NCBI GenBank assembly: GCA_023375785.1
Contig: SZWC01000844.1
Location: forward strand, 69,137-133,136
DNA: 64,000 bases
Origin: Penium margaritaceum
Lineage: Eukaryota > Streptophyta > Zygnematophyceae > Desmidiales > Peniaceae
Reading direction: 5' to 3'
Under the pieces are notes generated by a model, which saw only the letters and a list, made by a program, of their open reading frames with translations, made no database searches and had not been told where the DNA came from. Position numbers and translations under genes: made by a program. The number at the start of each line of letters is the position of its first letter. The first letter of the stretch is position 1. Positions 34,166-44,555 of the stretch are shown in pieces.

Positions 34166-36029
34166 TGTTATATCCTTTTTTGCCTTCGGCCGGAATCAGG
34201 TCTGACAGCATGCGAGGATGAGCTCCGCAGGCGTTCGCTCTTCCTGAGCTATCCCTACGTTCCGTTCTCCGAGTCTACCCTATTCCGAACCACCTGACCT
34301 TCCGTGGGCATTGGACATATCATTCACCGGATCGGCATCGGTGATGCGTTGCTCTTTGCTGTCCTCAAAACAATCACCATTTCATCAATTCATTCACCCT
34401 GACTAGTCCTCTACGACCAATCATCCACCGGATACTGTGATCTCAACACATATAGCTCTTCTTAACAACTCAAAAGATGGTTCGATCAATAATCCACCAG
34501 GCAATCAAGGTACTTGCATTCATTCTTCTCATCGGACATTGACCGTCAACCATCCAGCGTACTGTATGACGTCAAATTGAAAGAGCTCTGTCTAACTGCA
34601 CAGGAGAGAGAACTTGGACAATTATCGTGTGCGTATTCAATCAAAGAGGAGTACATCCAAACAACATCTCTCTCATCTAGACGATCAACAGCCTACACAT
34701 CACCAAGCAACACACGCAAACGGTAAACCTCCCGTGTCTCCGGATCATCGACTGGCCCTAGTCCTCGCACTAGCATAGTGCGGTGCGTGGCGACTTCTTT
34801 GCCCGCCCGTGGAACGGCACGGCGTAGCTCCAATGGTCCACCAGTACGGCGACCTGCACGAGACACAAAACGAGTCGGGTCCTCCTCTTGCAAGCGGGCG
34901 AGTTCTTGCTGGTAGCGTCGATAGGCTCGGTCCGCCTCGGCCCGCTCTTCAGCCGCCTCCACAGCACGCTGTTCGACGTCTCGCGCGACCTCCTGCCAGC
35001 TTTCCACGCGGCGAGGCTCGTCGTCCCGGGGAAGCCTCTGCAGCCACGGTTGCCAGAACGGCTCCAGGGCTCCGCCTGCGGGATGGTATGCCCACTGCAT
35101 CACTCCCAGAACCGTCCGGGCTCCAAGGCGATGGGCGACATTGCAGCATGTACAGATGGCGTAGAAGGTCACCGGGGAGTCTCTGGGACCGCGCCTGGAG
35201 TTTGGGGGCTGGTGCTCCCAGGGGAACTCAGGGCCAGGCCATGATGGCTCTGTGACGTGTTCCTTGGGGAGCGGCCTTCTCATCCGAGACTAGCACACAC
35301 ACACACACACACACTATTCCCCTATGCCCGGAGTCTAGACTAGCTTATCTAATCTAACTTGTCGCGAGATGGGACGCAGGTCCCGCTCGACGGTCTGGTT
35401 CAAGCGAGGGGCAGAAATCTCTCGGTTTAGCCGATGGTTGGAGTACCGGCTTCCTACGCCCGCGTCAGATGAGGGTTCGGCAGCGCAGCTTGCCGGTAGC
35501 GTTGGTCGTCTCGCGAGTGGGGAGTAGGAGCGTCCGACGTCAGTATTTGCTCGGCTTCTTGCAATGGCGCATTTGCAGTTTACTCTGGTCAGCAGCCTCT
35601 TCTGATCAGTAGTCCTCCTCCTCTTATCCTATCTCCTTTTATCTCCCCCTCGCAGCGCCCTTCCGAGATCCCTCCTCACTCTCCAGTCCCACTCCGCGGC
35701 TCGCACATCAGAACGCTTTTGGATAAGGCGCTTCAAGCACCGCTCCTCTCCTCGAGGTTTGGACACGACTCTGCTCCCATCAAACCAGCTTCGGGCCGCC
35801 TTCCTCTCCTCTCGGCAAGTCTGGTCGGCTTACGTCGCCCGGCGCAATATCTTCCTCGTGCCACGTCGTCCCCCCGGATTCAAACTGCCCTCCCGGCGAT
35901 TTTCTTTCCTCGGTTGAGCGGTCATTGAATGATTTGTCGACCTTCCCCCCTCCCTTTTCCCTTCCTTGAACCCGGGTCCCAGCTCCCCTTTTTCTCATTC
36001 TCCGATGGATGAATGAAACATCATTAACA
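34166..36029 (-). repeat. Left LTR of element B (3' LTR in element sense)
   Basis: 1864 bp, TGTTATATCC...CATCATTAACA. On the element strand a G-rich tract (GCGGGGGTAGGG, 36042-36053) ends 12 bp outside it, a plausible but imperfect polypurine tract. AC run near 35293-35315. It contains the only intact copy of the LTR ORF. Confidence 0.9.
34693..35283 (-). CDS. LTR-encoded ORF, intact copy (196 aa)
   Basis: The ORF starts at an ATG (35283-35281) that is conserved in all five LTR copies. The protein begins with a Pro-rich part, has TFYAICTCCNVAHRLGA with a lone C-x2-C, a Trp-rich stretch (FWQPWLQRLPRDDEP), then a strongly helical Ala/Glu/Arg segment (EVARDVEQRAVEAAEERAE) likely to form a coiled coil, and a basic C-terminus. 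I do not recognise the family; the helical part resembles gag N-termini in general character only. It lies wholly inside the LTR and reads in the element's own sense. Other copies carry TAG, TAA or frameshifts. Unknown function. Confidence 0.5.
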   Translation of the reverse strand: MRRPLPKEHVTEPSWPGPEFPWEHQPPNSRRGPRDSPVTFYAICTCCNVAHRLGARTVLGVMQWAYHPAGGALEPFWQPWLQRLPRDDEPRRVESWQEVARDVEQRAVEAAEERAEADRAYRRYQQELARLQEEDPTRFVSRAGRRTGGPLELRRAVPRAGKEVATHRTMLVRGLGPVDDPETREVYRLRVLLGDV

Positions 36030-36140
36030 CTGTTATACCCTACCCCCGCAAAACAAGATGGACGTTCCCGTCCATCCGTCCCTCCTTCCTGGTTCCGTTC
36101 ATCCCATCCTTTTCCCTCCGCCGGATCATCCACCATGCCT

Positions 36141-37614
36141 CTAGCGCTCTCGTCCTCTTTCCGGTGCAGTCTCCCCTTCCCCTTTGTCCGGTGAGGAATA
36201 CTCCTCCTTTGCCCATCTCGTCCTCGCCACTCCTTCCAATTCCCGATGGAGCCCCTCTTGCTGTATCCCCTCATTCCGCGCCTTGGGACTCCTCCGTGGA
36301 GTTATCCTGCATTCTCCTTCCCCGGACCCTCTTTCTCGCTGCTCCTGGAGACGCCGCGCCACTTGCCTCTGCTCCGCCTGCACCCTCCTTCTTGCATCAT
36401 CGCTTTCCTCACAGGGCATACAGAGCGGTCCATGGAGCCCTGTTTGCGCATTGCTGTACCGACGAGCACATGCAAGGAACACCCACTGCCGGCAGGTGAT
36501 GCAGTGCCACCTCCGGATCCGCACTGGGCCCTTGCAGGTGGTACATGGCTCACTTCGCGACCTTGTACACTGGAGGCACTGATACAGCAAAATGCCGCTT
36601 CCATGGCGCAGCTTCCTCTCCCCCACCTTCTTGACACATTCACTGTGCGAGAAGCACGCACAATTCTCACACCACAGAGTCACTCCTCTCAACTCTTTGA
36701 GGCAGCTAGGGTAGTCTCCCTCCGCCATGCCCGTGCGTGGTCGTGTCCAGTAGCAACTGCAGTTGTCCCGTCCCTCCTCATTGGTTTTAATGCATGCAGC
36801 ATGTGCTGCCCTTTTGCAATTGTCACACTTCCCATGAGGCGCCTCCAGCGTCCTTCTGCAGCCGCAGCACACAATGCCCGTCACGGCGTCGTGTTATTGC
36901 TCGAGCATGATTCTCACCCCGTGGGGATTCCCCACCTGAGCTTCTGGCAGGGCAAGCACAGCCACCCCTTTTCCGCACCCACCATCCCACAGTCCTGGTG
37001 CGTGTGATGCGTGCAACGCCCGACCTGCCTGGCAGGCAGGCGTGTCCTCCTTTCACACCACGGGCAACTACTTGCACGCGGTGTCTTCCCTTCTCCGTGT
37101 CCCTCTTCCGCACCTCTGCCCCTCGTCTTCCTTTCTCCCACTTCCGGATCCCTGGTCCATGCTCCTTCCCGTCCTTCTCCTGCTCCGGCATCCCTACTCG
37201 CTCTTCCTTGCCCCGTCCCCGCTTCGATCTTGGGCCCCTGCTGCCCCTCGCTCCTTCCTTGCTACGGCAATGATCCCACGCCTGCGCTGCGTGGGGCTCT
37301 TGTTATCCCCTCGTTTGCCTCGGCTGCCGCCCTTTGTCTTCCTTGGTGCGCCTCGCGCGCCCCTCCCGACGGTGGTCTCCTCGTCAGCGATAATTGGCGA
37401 GGTTCTCTCTCTGCTCCTCGATCCCTCCGTTGCCTCCCCAAGGTCGTGGGGTGGTCCCATCAACGTGCCGGTGCATCATCGGCCGGAGCTCCGGAATGCC
37501 CCGTTGTCCTAGGGCGCCCAGGCGTCCTGCCTTCTCCTCCGATTCCATCTCCACATCCATGTTGGCATCCCCTTGGTCCTCCTGGTCCGTCTGGGCGTCG
37601 GGCAGGTTTATCAT
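36141..37614 (-). pseudogene. Cys-rich zinc-finger polyprotein, C-terminal part (element B)
   Basis: Several minus frames are needed. 37614-37384 is acidic/hydrophilic, and 37191-36900 is basic with a finger CPWC...CTHHTHQDC...CLPC. 36884-36141 (247 codons) has CCGCRRTL...CDNCKRAAHAAC, then CENCACFSHSEC...CLQC, then CTTCKGPV...CITCRQWVFLAC...CMPC, followed by an Arg/Glu-rich tail. The last three clusters align with those of element E at 4312-4890. The frame ends about 110 bp before the LTR. At least two frameshifts separate the parts. Binding function of any kind is inferred only from the fingers. Confidence 0.6.
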
Positions 37615-37972
37615 TGGCCAGAGGTGGAAGAGGGTGGAGTGGTAAAATTGGTCCTTGTGGGACTGTGGATTGTGGTGCTGCCGGTGGTGGGTGGTCTCTC
37701 AAAAGGCACCACTGAGGCGTCATCGCCAATGCCTCATTCACCATTGCCAGTACCTTCCTTCTTACTTCAGGAACATCCCTGTTCCCTCGCGCCCTCATGG
37801 CCAAGACCGCCTTCCGAGCCGCCATTCCCTCTTGTCCAGGCAATGCCACCCCATTGCGTTAGAGTTGTTCCACAGGGTGAGAATTTGCATATGAGCGTGG
37901 CGCCTCCCGATCTTCCGTGTTCTAGCCTTCTTCTCTCCACTGCTTGTGATCCCGTGCCCTGGTCTCGAGTAG

Positions 37973-39487
37973 TCACAGCCTTGCCACGCACTTTTCGCGG
38001 TGTTGTCCCATTCTTGGCATCATTTGCCCACATGGCCGATGGAGCGGCTGATGGCATCCTTCACACCACTCCGTCGCGCCAAAATTGTCACATTCTGTGC
38101 AGCGTAGGCGCCACTCCACTTCTTCCGCTTGCCAATTTCCCCGTTCTTCTCTCTCCTTCCGGATCCTCTCTTTCAGTTGCGGAGCACAAGCTGGGCAGAC
38201 ATGCAATGCTATCTACTGCAGCATCTCCTCCTCCCCGCAGACATGGTGGAGGGCCACCGTGCAGTTGAAGCAGCGCCTCTTCTGTGTCCTCACCGGCCGC
38301 TTGTAGTTCCCACACTCCTCTGTTTCTTCTATTCCAGGCGCACTTGGCCCAGCGGCCTGTCCACCCTCCCTGCCGACCTCCTGCTCTTGTTCCATTAGCC
38401 TTCGGATACAACCCTTGCAATGTTGTCCCAAGCCTGAAATCTCCGTCCCGCACTTGGGGTGGAGTGGTGCTTTGTACTCATAGCACCAACTCGCTTCCGT
38501 GCAGTCGTGTGGCTCTCCGTAGGCCTCACACCTCTCAATCCACCGCCTCGGAGTAGGTTTTCTCTTCCTCCTGCCCTCTCTGCCCGCCTTTTGGTGCATT
38601 AGNTCTTGTTCCATTAGCCTTCGGATACAACCCTTGCAATGTTGTCCCAAGCCTGAAATCTCCGTCCCGCACTTGGGGTGGAGTGGTGCTTTGTACTCAT
38701 AGCACCAACTCGCTTCCGTGCAGTCGTGTGGCTCTCCGTAGGCCTCACACCTCTCAATCCACCGCCTCGGAGTAGGTTTTCTCTTCCTCCTGCCCTCTCT
38801 GCCCGCCTTTTGGTGCATTAGGGGTGCACACTTCTTACAGCGGACCACCTTTTGGTGGATCCGTATCTTTGGATCCTGATAGGCTGCGTGCACCGGATGT
38901 CTGCACACAAAATAGCGGAATAACGTAGTGGCATCCATTGGCTCTTCACAGTTGCCGCATGGTTCCTTCTCGTCTTGCGGCACACTGGATCTTCCGGCTA
39001 CAGCTACAATGCCCGAGCGGGCCCTCTCCTCCCCCCTTTCTTTCTGCAGTTCCTCCTCACTGTCCATTCCCATGTCCTCCTTCATACTTGCTGCGCAGAC
39101 CTCACACATTTTGATGTCGTACATGATATCGAGGTCCAAGTCACAGCAGGCAAAATGGAGGCTGGCCCTACATCCTTCACACACCACCTCTCCCTTTTGA
39201 GCGACCGGATGTTTGCACGTCGCGCAGAGTTGCGGAGCCGCATGCTCCTCCTCCTCTTCGTCATCCTGGTTGTCCGTTTCAATGCTCACTTCAAGCTCTT
39301 CCTGCCGACTCCCCTCCCCTCCTTGCGCTGGTGCAGGTCCCACTACTGCTCCCCACCGAGAGCTGGTTGGCCACTGGGACCTATCATCAGGGGGGAGTGG
39401 CTCCAACCTCGAAGGAGGGGCATGGAGCAAGCTGCACTGCTCTTCATGTACCAGTGGAGGCTCTCCTTCCTCTTCCCGTTTCTTCAC
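37973..39487 (-). pseudogene. Cys-rich zinc-finger polyprotein, N-terminal part (element B)
   Basis: One minus frame from 39487 to 37973. An acidic N-terminus (QDDEEEEEHAAPQ) leads to CATCKHPV...CEGCRASLHFAC...CEVC, CGNCEEPM...CKKC, a finger with CYEYKAPLHPKC, CGNYKRPV...CFNCTVALHHVC, CPAC and CTECDNFG...CEGCHQPLHRPC. TAG at 38213-38215 and TGA at 37973-37975 interrupt it. Several expected Cys ligands are Tyr (CEAY, CYEY, CGNY). A 218-bp segment is present twice around the N at 38603 and repeats 72 residues; this is probably an assembly artefact. Homologous in plan to 3515-4890. Confidence 0.65.
38385..38821. other. Identical 218-bp duplication around a single N
   Basis: 38385-38602 and 38604-38821 are identical as far as I can read, separated only by N at 38603. 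Exact identity in an otherwise diverged element, plus the N, points to two overlapping contigs joined without merging. Confidence 0.85.
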
Positions 39488-39559
39488 CCCCCTCCGTTGC
39501 CTCTTCTCTCCTCTACGAGTTCCCCGCGGCCCTTTTTGCTTCTTCTCTTGTTGCTCCTC

Positions 39560-41700
39560 AATCTGGTGCTCCGCTATTGCTGCTGCTGCTAGTGGTGTCG
39601 GTAACTCGAGTACCGTGCCGGGTCCCGTGACCGTAGATGGTGGCAGCTTCCGTGCCTACTCTCCTACAGCTGGTGCCTGTATCTCTAGCACTGCACTGGG
39701 TATAGCTGTTGCAGGAGGCAGCACCTCCTAGGCCCGCTGCTCCGCTGCTGTTGATGGTGGCGTCTGTGCCTGGGGCGCCGCGCCGGGTGCAACTGCTGTA
39801 GGAGGCTGCACCTCCTGGTCCCGCTGCTCTACTACTGCTGCTGCTGGTGGCGCCCGCTCCTCGAGCGCCGCGCCGGGTGCAGCTGTTGCAAGAGGCAGCA
39901 CCTCCTGTTCCTGCTACTCTGCTGCTGCTGCTGCTGGTGACGCCCGCGCCTCGAGCGCCGCGCCGAGTGCAGCTGCTGCAGTAGGCAGCATTACCTGGTC
40001 CTGCTTCTCCGCAACTGCTACTGTTGGCGCTGGCCGTGCCTCGGGCACCGTACCGGGTGCAGCTGCTGCAGGAGGCAGCACCTCCTATGCCCGCTGCTCT
40101 GCTGCTGCTGCTGGTGGTGCTTGCGCCTGAGGCGCCGTGCCGAGTGTAGCTCTTGCAGGAGGCAGCACCTCCTGGTCCTGCTGCTCTGCTGCTGCCACTT
40201 ATGGTGGCGCCCGCGCCTTGAGCGCCGCGCCGGGTGCAGCTGCTGCAGGAGGCAGCACCTCCTGTTCTTGCTGCTCTTATACTACTACTGCTGCTGCTGG
40301 TGGCGCCCACGCCTCGAGCGCCGCACCGGGTGCAGCTGCTACATGAGGCAGCACCTCTTAGTCCTGCTACTCCGCTACTGCTGCTGTTGGCGGTGGCCGT
40401 GCCTCGGGCACCGTACCGGGTGCACCTACTATAGGAGGCGGCACCTTTTGTGTCCGCTACTCTCCTGCTGCTGCTGGTGACGCCTGCGCCTGAGGCGCCG
40501 CGCCGGGTGAAGCTGCTGTAGGTGGAAGCTCCTCATGTGCCCGCTGCTCTGCTGCTGCTGGTGGTGGCGCTTGCGCCTGGGGCGCCACGCCAAGTGTAGT
40601 TGCTGTAGGTGGCAGCACCTCCTATTCCTGCTGCTGCGCTCCTGCTGCTGCTGGTAGCTGCCGCGCCTCGGGCACCGCACAGGGTGCAGCTGCTGTAGGA
40701 GGCAGCACTTCCTGGTCCTTCTGCTTTGCTGCTGCTGCTGCTGGTGGCGCCTGTGCCTCGAGCACCACACCTGGTGCAGCTGCTACAGGATGCAGTACCT
40801 TCTGGTCCCGCTGCTCTGCTGCAGCTACTGCTGGTGGTTCCCGCGCCTCGAGCGCCACGCTGGGTGCAGCTGCTGCAGGTGGCAGCTCCTCCTGTATCTG
40901 CTGCTCTGCTGCTGCTGCTAGTGGCACCTGCGCCCGGGGCGCCACGCAGGGTGCAGTAGCTTCAGGTGGCAGTATCTCTTGTTCCTGCTGCTCCGCTGCT
41001 GCTGCTGCTAGTGGCGCCCGTGCCTCGAGCGCCGCACCGGATGCAACTGCTACAGGAGGCAGCACCTCCTGGTCCCGCTGCTCTGTTGCAGCTACTGCTG
41101 GTGGCACCCGCGCCTCGAGCACCGTGCCGGGTGCAGCTGCTGCAGGTGGCAGCTCCTCCTGTGCCCGCTGCTCTGTTGCTACTACTGGTGGCGCCTGCGC
41201 CTCGAGCGCCACGCCGGGTGTAACTGCTGCATGTAGCAGCTCCTCCTGTGCCCGCTCCGCTGCTGCTGCTGCTGATGGCTGCCGCGCCTCGGGCACCACA
41301 CCGGGTGCAGCTGCAGCAGGAGGTAGCCATTCTTGTTCTTGCTGCTCTTTTGCTGCTGCTACTGGCGGCGCCCACGCCTCGAGCGCCGCGCCGGGTGCAG
41401 CTACTGCAAGAGGCAGCACCTCCTGTTCTTGCTGCTTTGCTGCTGCTGTTGCTGGTGATGGCCGCGCCTGAGGTGCCGCGCCGGGTGTAGCTGCTGCAGG
41501 TGGCAGCTCCTCCTGGTCCCGCTGCTATGCTGCAGCTACTACTAGTGGCGCAAGCGTCTCAAGCACCGTACCGGGTGCAGCTGCTGCAGGAGGCAGCACC
41601 TCCCATTCCCGCTGCTCCGCTGCTGCTGCTGGTGGTGGTGGCCACGCCTGGGGAACTACACCAGCTGCAGCTGCCGCAGGAGGCAGTACCTTTCGTCTCC
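39560..41700 (-). repeat. 90-bp coding-type repeat, Ala/Pro/Glu-rich (element B)
   Basis: About 24 units of 87-90 bp, homologous to 17431-18945. The minus strand gives units such as APPAAAAAEQ..QEVLPP AAAAPGAALEA. The longest open stretch is 40622-41419, in the same minus frame as the Cys-rich ORF starting at 39487. It separates the integrase C-terminus from the Cys-rich region and corresponds in place to the Gln/Glu-rich linker of element E. Likely an expanded, disordered linker. Confidence 0.8.
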
Positions 41701-41758
41701 TCGATGCGGGTCGATCATGCGACGTATCTGACTCTTTTGCTCGGGGAGGCAACTGTTG

Positions 41759-43257
41759 CTAGGCCTCTCGTTTGGTTGCTGGTGCCGGCTCCTCCAAGGT
41801 CCTGGGCTTTCGGATAGGGAGTTTTCCTTTTCTACCCAATGGCGCTTCTTTGTGACACCTTCCATTTCCGCCCCAGCCTGTTTTGCCCCTTTCTCGTCTC
41901 CCTCTTGCTGCTGTGCCTGTTATTGTAGCGTGCTGGGTCCAGTTCCCTGCCCGTGTGCCTCCGTGTATGGATGTGCTGGGATAGGCACCCCAATATCCGA
42001 CGAAACAAGCCGGGTCCCCCCCCCCCGCCAGAGGTGTCGCAGGGACGGCTGTTGTAGTGATGGGCGGAGGAGGGCGTTGTGGGCGACGAGGCGACGGAGG
42101 TACCCCAGCAAATGTAGCCGCCAGTTCTTCCACATCTTCCGCGGTACTAAGGCGGGGCGGGTGGTTTCCAGCCACAGCAGCTTGCCAGCGGACGGGAAGC
42201 TTCTCAAGCGCTCACGTTGCACCATGATGCCAGAGGTGTGGCGGCCCTTGAGCCACACATAGATGCCATCGACGACCCAAACCTGGTAGCATTGGTCCAA
42301 GAGGGTTGCTTCATTGTGCAGCGCCCTGCCGACCTCCTCCCGCTTCGGCCGCACGCCATCGCCCACCTGGAAGTCTTCTACCATGAGGCCAGCGTTGGCA
42401 CGGTCCATCACACGCTGCGCTGCGACAGACCCTCGTGTGCGAGCCTCTTGGAGACACCTTTGGAGCCAAGCTCCCTGTTGTTTCATGAATTCCACCTCGT
42501 CAGCCACCGTCAATCCCTCTTCTCGTGGTGACACCGGTGCGTCAGGCATGAGGGGCAGGATGGCCATGGTCCAATGTTGTTGGCCATGACGCAGCATGTA
42601 GGGTGAGAAGCTGGTAGAGGAGTAGGGTGTGATGTTGTATTCGTAGACAGTTTCCTCCAGCTGCTCGTCCCATTGTGCATTGTCATCCGACAATTTCCGG
42701 ATGGTCTGGGTGATGGGCCCATGCATGCGTTCGACCTAACCCTTCACCTACGGCCGATAGGGTGCCCCATTGTCAATCTAGATGTTGAAGTACGCTGCCA
42801 CTTCCGCGAACGTCCCAGCAAAGTGTGAGCCATTGTCACACTGGATGATTTTGCATCCACCTTCCCGGTAGATGACCTCCTCTTTCAAAAATGCTGCAGC
42901 ATGCGCTGCATCGGCTTTGGGGACTACCCGAGCCATGACCCAATTGGTCATGTGGTCGATGCCCAAGATACTGTGCAAATTCTTGCGTTGAGTGGTGCAG
43001 AGGGGGCCATGAAAATCAATGATGACTTGTTCCATGGGTGCGCCGAGACGGGCGCACACGAAACGGGATTGGTGGATTCGTTGGCGAGGTCGATGGCAGA
43101 TGCATATCCCACAAGTGGCAACGACCTCCCCAATCTGTTTCTTCAAGCCCACCCAGTACACCTGCGGGACCAGGGTCTCATAGACCGTTGCAGAGCGAGT
43201 GTGCATACGTTCGTTTTCTTGCATGATGAGTCTATCCTGCAGCGGCACCGGGGTGCA
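41759..43257 (-). pseudogene. Ty3-type integrase (element B), four in-frame TAGs
   Basis: It begins with an HHCC-like finger (YWVGLKKQIGEVVATCGIC; the first His appears lost). The DDE core follows: Asp in IIDFHGP, Asp in QCDNGSHF, Glu in VERMHGPI, all present. Then come FSPYMLRHGQQ and a C-terminal module (VWVVDGIYVWLKGR). In the single frame 44505-41920 the only stops before the end are TAGs at 43258, 42778, 42748 and 42736. The last two fall at Gln positions of the conserved P-Q-x-x-G-Q-x-E-R motif. A frameshift near 42150 leads into a Pro/Thr-rich tail ending at 41759. Confidence 0.85.
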
Positions 43258-44555
43258 CTATTGCAGTCCGTACGCATCATCTTCTCGCCGCCAGAGTCGC
43301 TTCTGCAGCCACACGTACTTGTCGAGTGTGGCTTTAGCATCAGAGCGAACATGGGCATCCGGGTAAATCTCCGTCATGGTGCGGGCACCAGACAGGACTT
43401 GGGCCCGTGTCCAGTCGGACCACTCGTATGTCTTGGCTGGTGGTTCTTGGTGCCAGTGGTCCAGATCACTCCCAGGTGCCAAGGCTAGGAGGCGGCTCTG
43501 CATCTCCTCAAAGGATTCAGGTGGCGGCGGTACCATGCCACCTGCAGATTCTACCTGATGTTGCTCATCACCTGTTCCTGGCGGCAGGGCATCACTTCGC
43601 GTGCGCTTAGAGGAGCTGCGCGTGGCGGTTGGTTCTGCCGTGCCCGTGGAGGTCGTCGTAGTGGGACGGAGAAGGCGGGATGAAGTGCGCTGCGCAGTGC
43701 TTGGTGGCCTGGCAGGGGGTGCGTCAGCAACTGGTGCGTTGGTCCTTGTGGGTTGGGTTTCAACAGGTGCAGGCTCGCGGGTGACCGGCGGATTATCCAC
43801 CGGAGGTGACGCTTCTCCGGGCGCGGCGGGTGGTTCCTGGAGATGAGAGGTGCTCGGAGCGACTCCCGCATCACCGCGGGACGGTGGATGATGCACCAGT
43901 AGGGAGGCTCCTCCGGGCGCGGCGGGTGATTCCTCGAGATGAGAGGTGCTGGGTGTGACTCCTACATCACCGCAGGACGGTGAATGATGCACCGGCAGGG
44001 AGGCTGCCTGGGTCGTTGATGACACAGGTGCAGTAGGAGAAGAGGGGGGAGAGGGAGGGCGGGGAAGAGGGCCGAAGACTGGAAGTGCGATGAGAGTCTC
44101 TCCTTGGTCCGGGAGAAAGGATGGGGAGGGAGCGGTAGGAGAAGGGGGTATCTGATCTGCCGCAAGCGGCTGTGTTACCGGGAAGGTATCCGTCACGCTC
44201 ATGGATGGTGCGGGCCGAGGGCGCGTCGGACCCGCGCCATCCTCTACTCGGGAAGGCGGGATGGCGCTCGGTGATGGCTGATTGGCTGGGAAGAGTGCTT
44301 CCCCACCGGGGGGCGATTCCTCACTGCTTGTGCTATAACCGGGCTCCGAAGAGGGGGAACCGAGTCGCTGGCGGTGAAGCCAGCGCATGAACACTCTCAG
44401 CGCCATGCCATCACGAGGGTTGGCTGTCCGTGCTGGGAAGATACGAGAAAGGCCCGCATGATCGTACTCATCAGCTTCCACATGGCGGTAGGAGGCCCGT
44501 AGCAAGACTCCTCGACGAGCAAAGGGATGCAGGTTTATGGGAAGGGGGTCGCGTT
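43258..44555 (-). pseudogene. Pro/Ser-rich segment upstream of integrase (element B)
   Basis: Open for 415 codons in the same frame as the integrase, separated from it only by TAG 43258-43260. The N-terminal part contains EYDHAGLSRI, which may correspond to the ADGLSR motif that ends RNase H in many Ty3 elements (weak). A long Pro/Ser/Thr-rich part includes a 96-bp (32-codon) tandem duplication from about 43815 and 43911. The C-terminal WLQKRLWRRED resembles the segment before the integrase finger. The frame continues upstream beyond the nested Copia-like element once that is removed. Confidence 0.55.

Noticed and set aside
36164-38398. Several plus-strand Pro/Ser/Leu-rich frames
   Set aside because: They are the complements of the Cys-rich minus frames, in which the finger spacing is regular.
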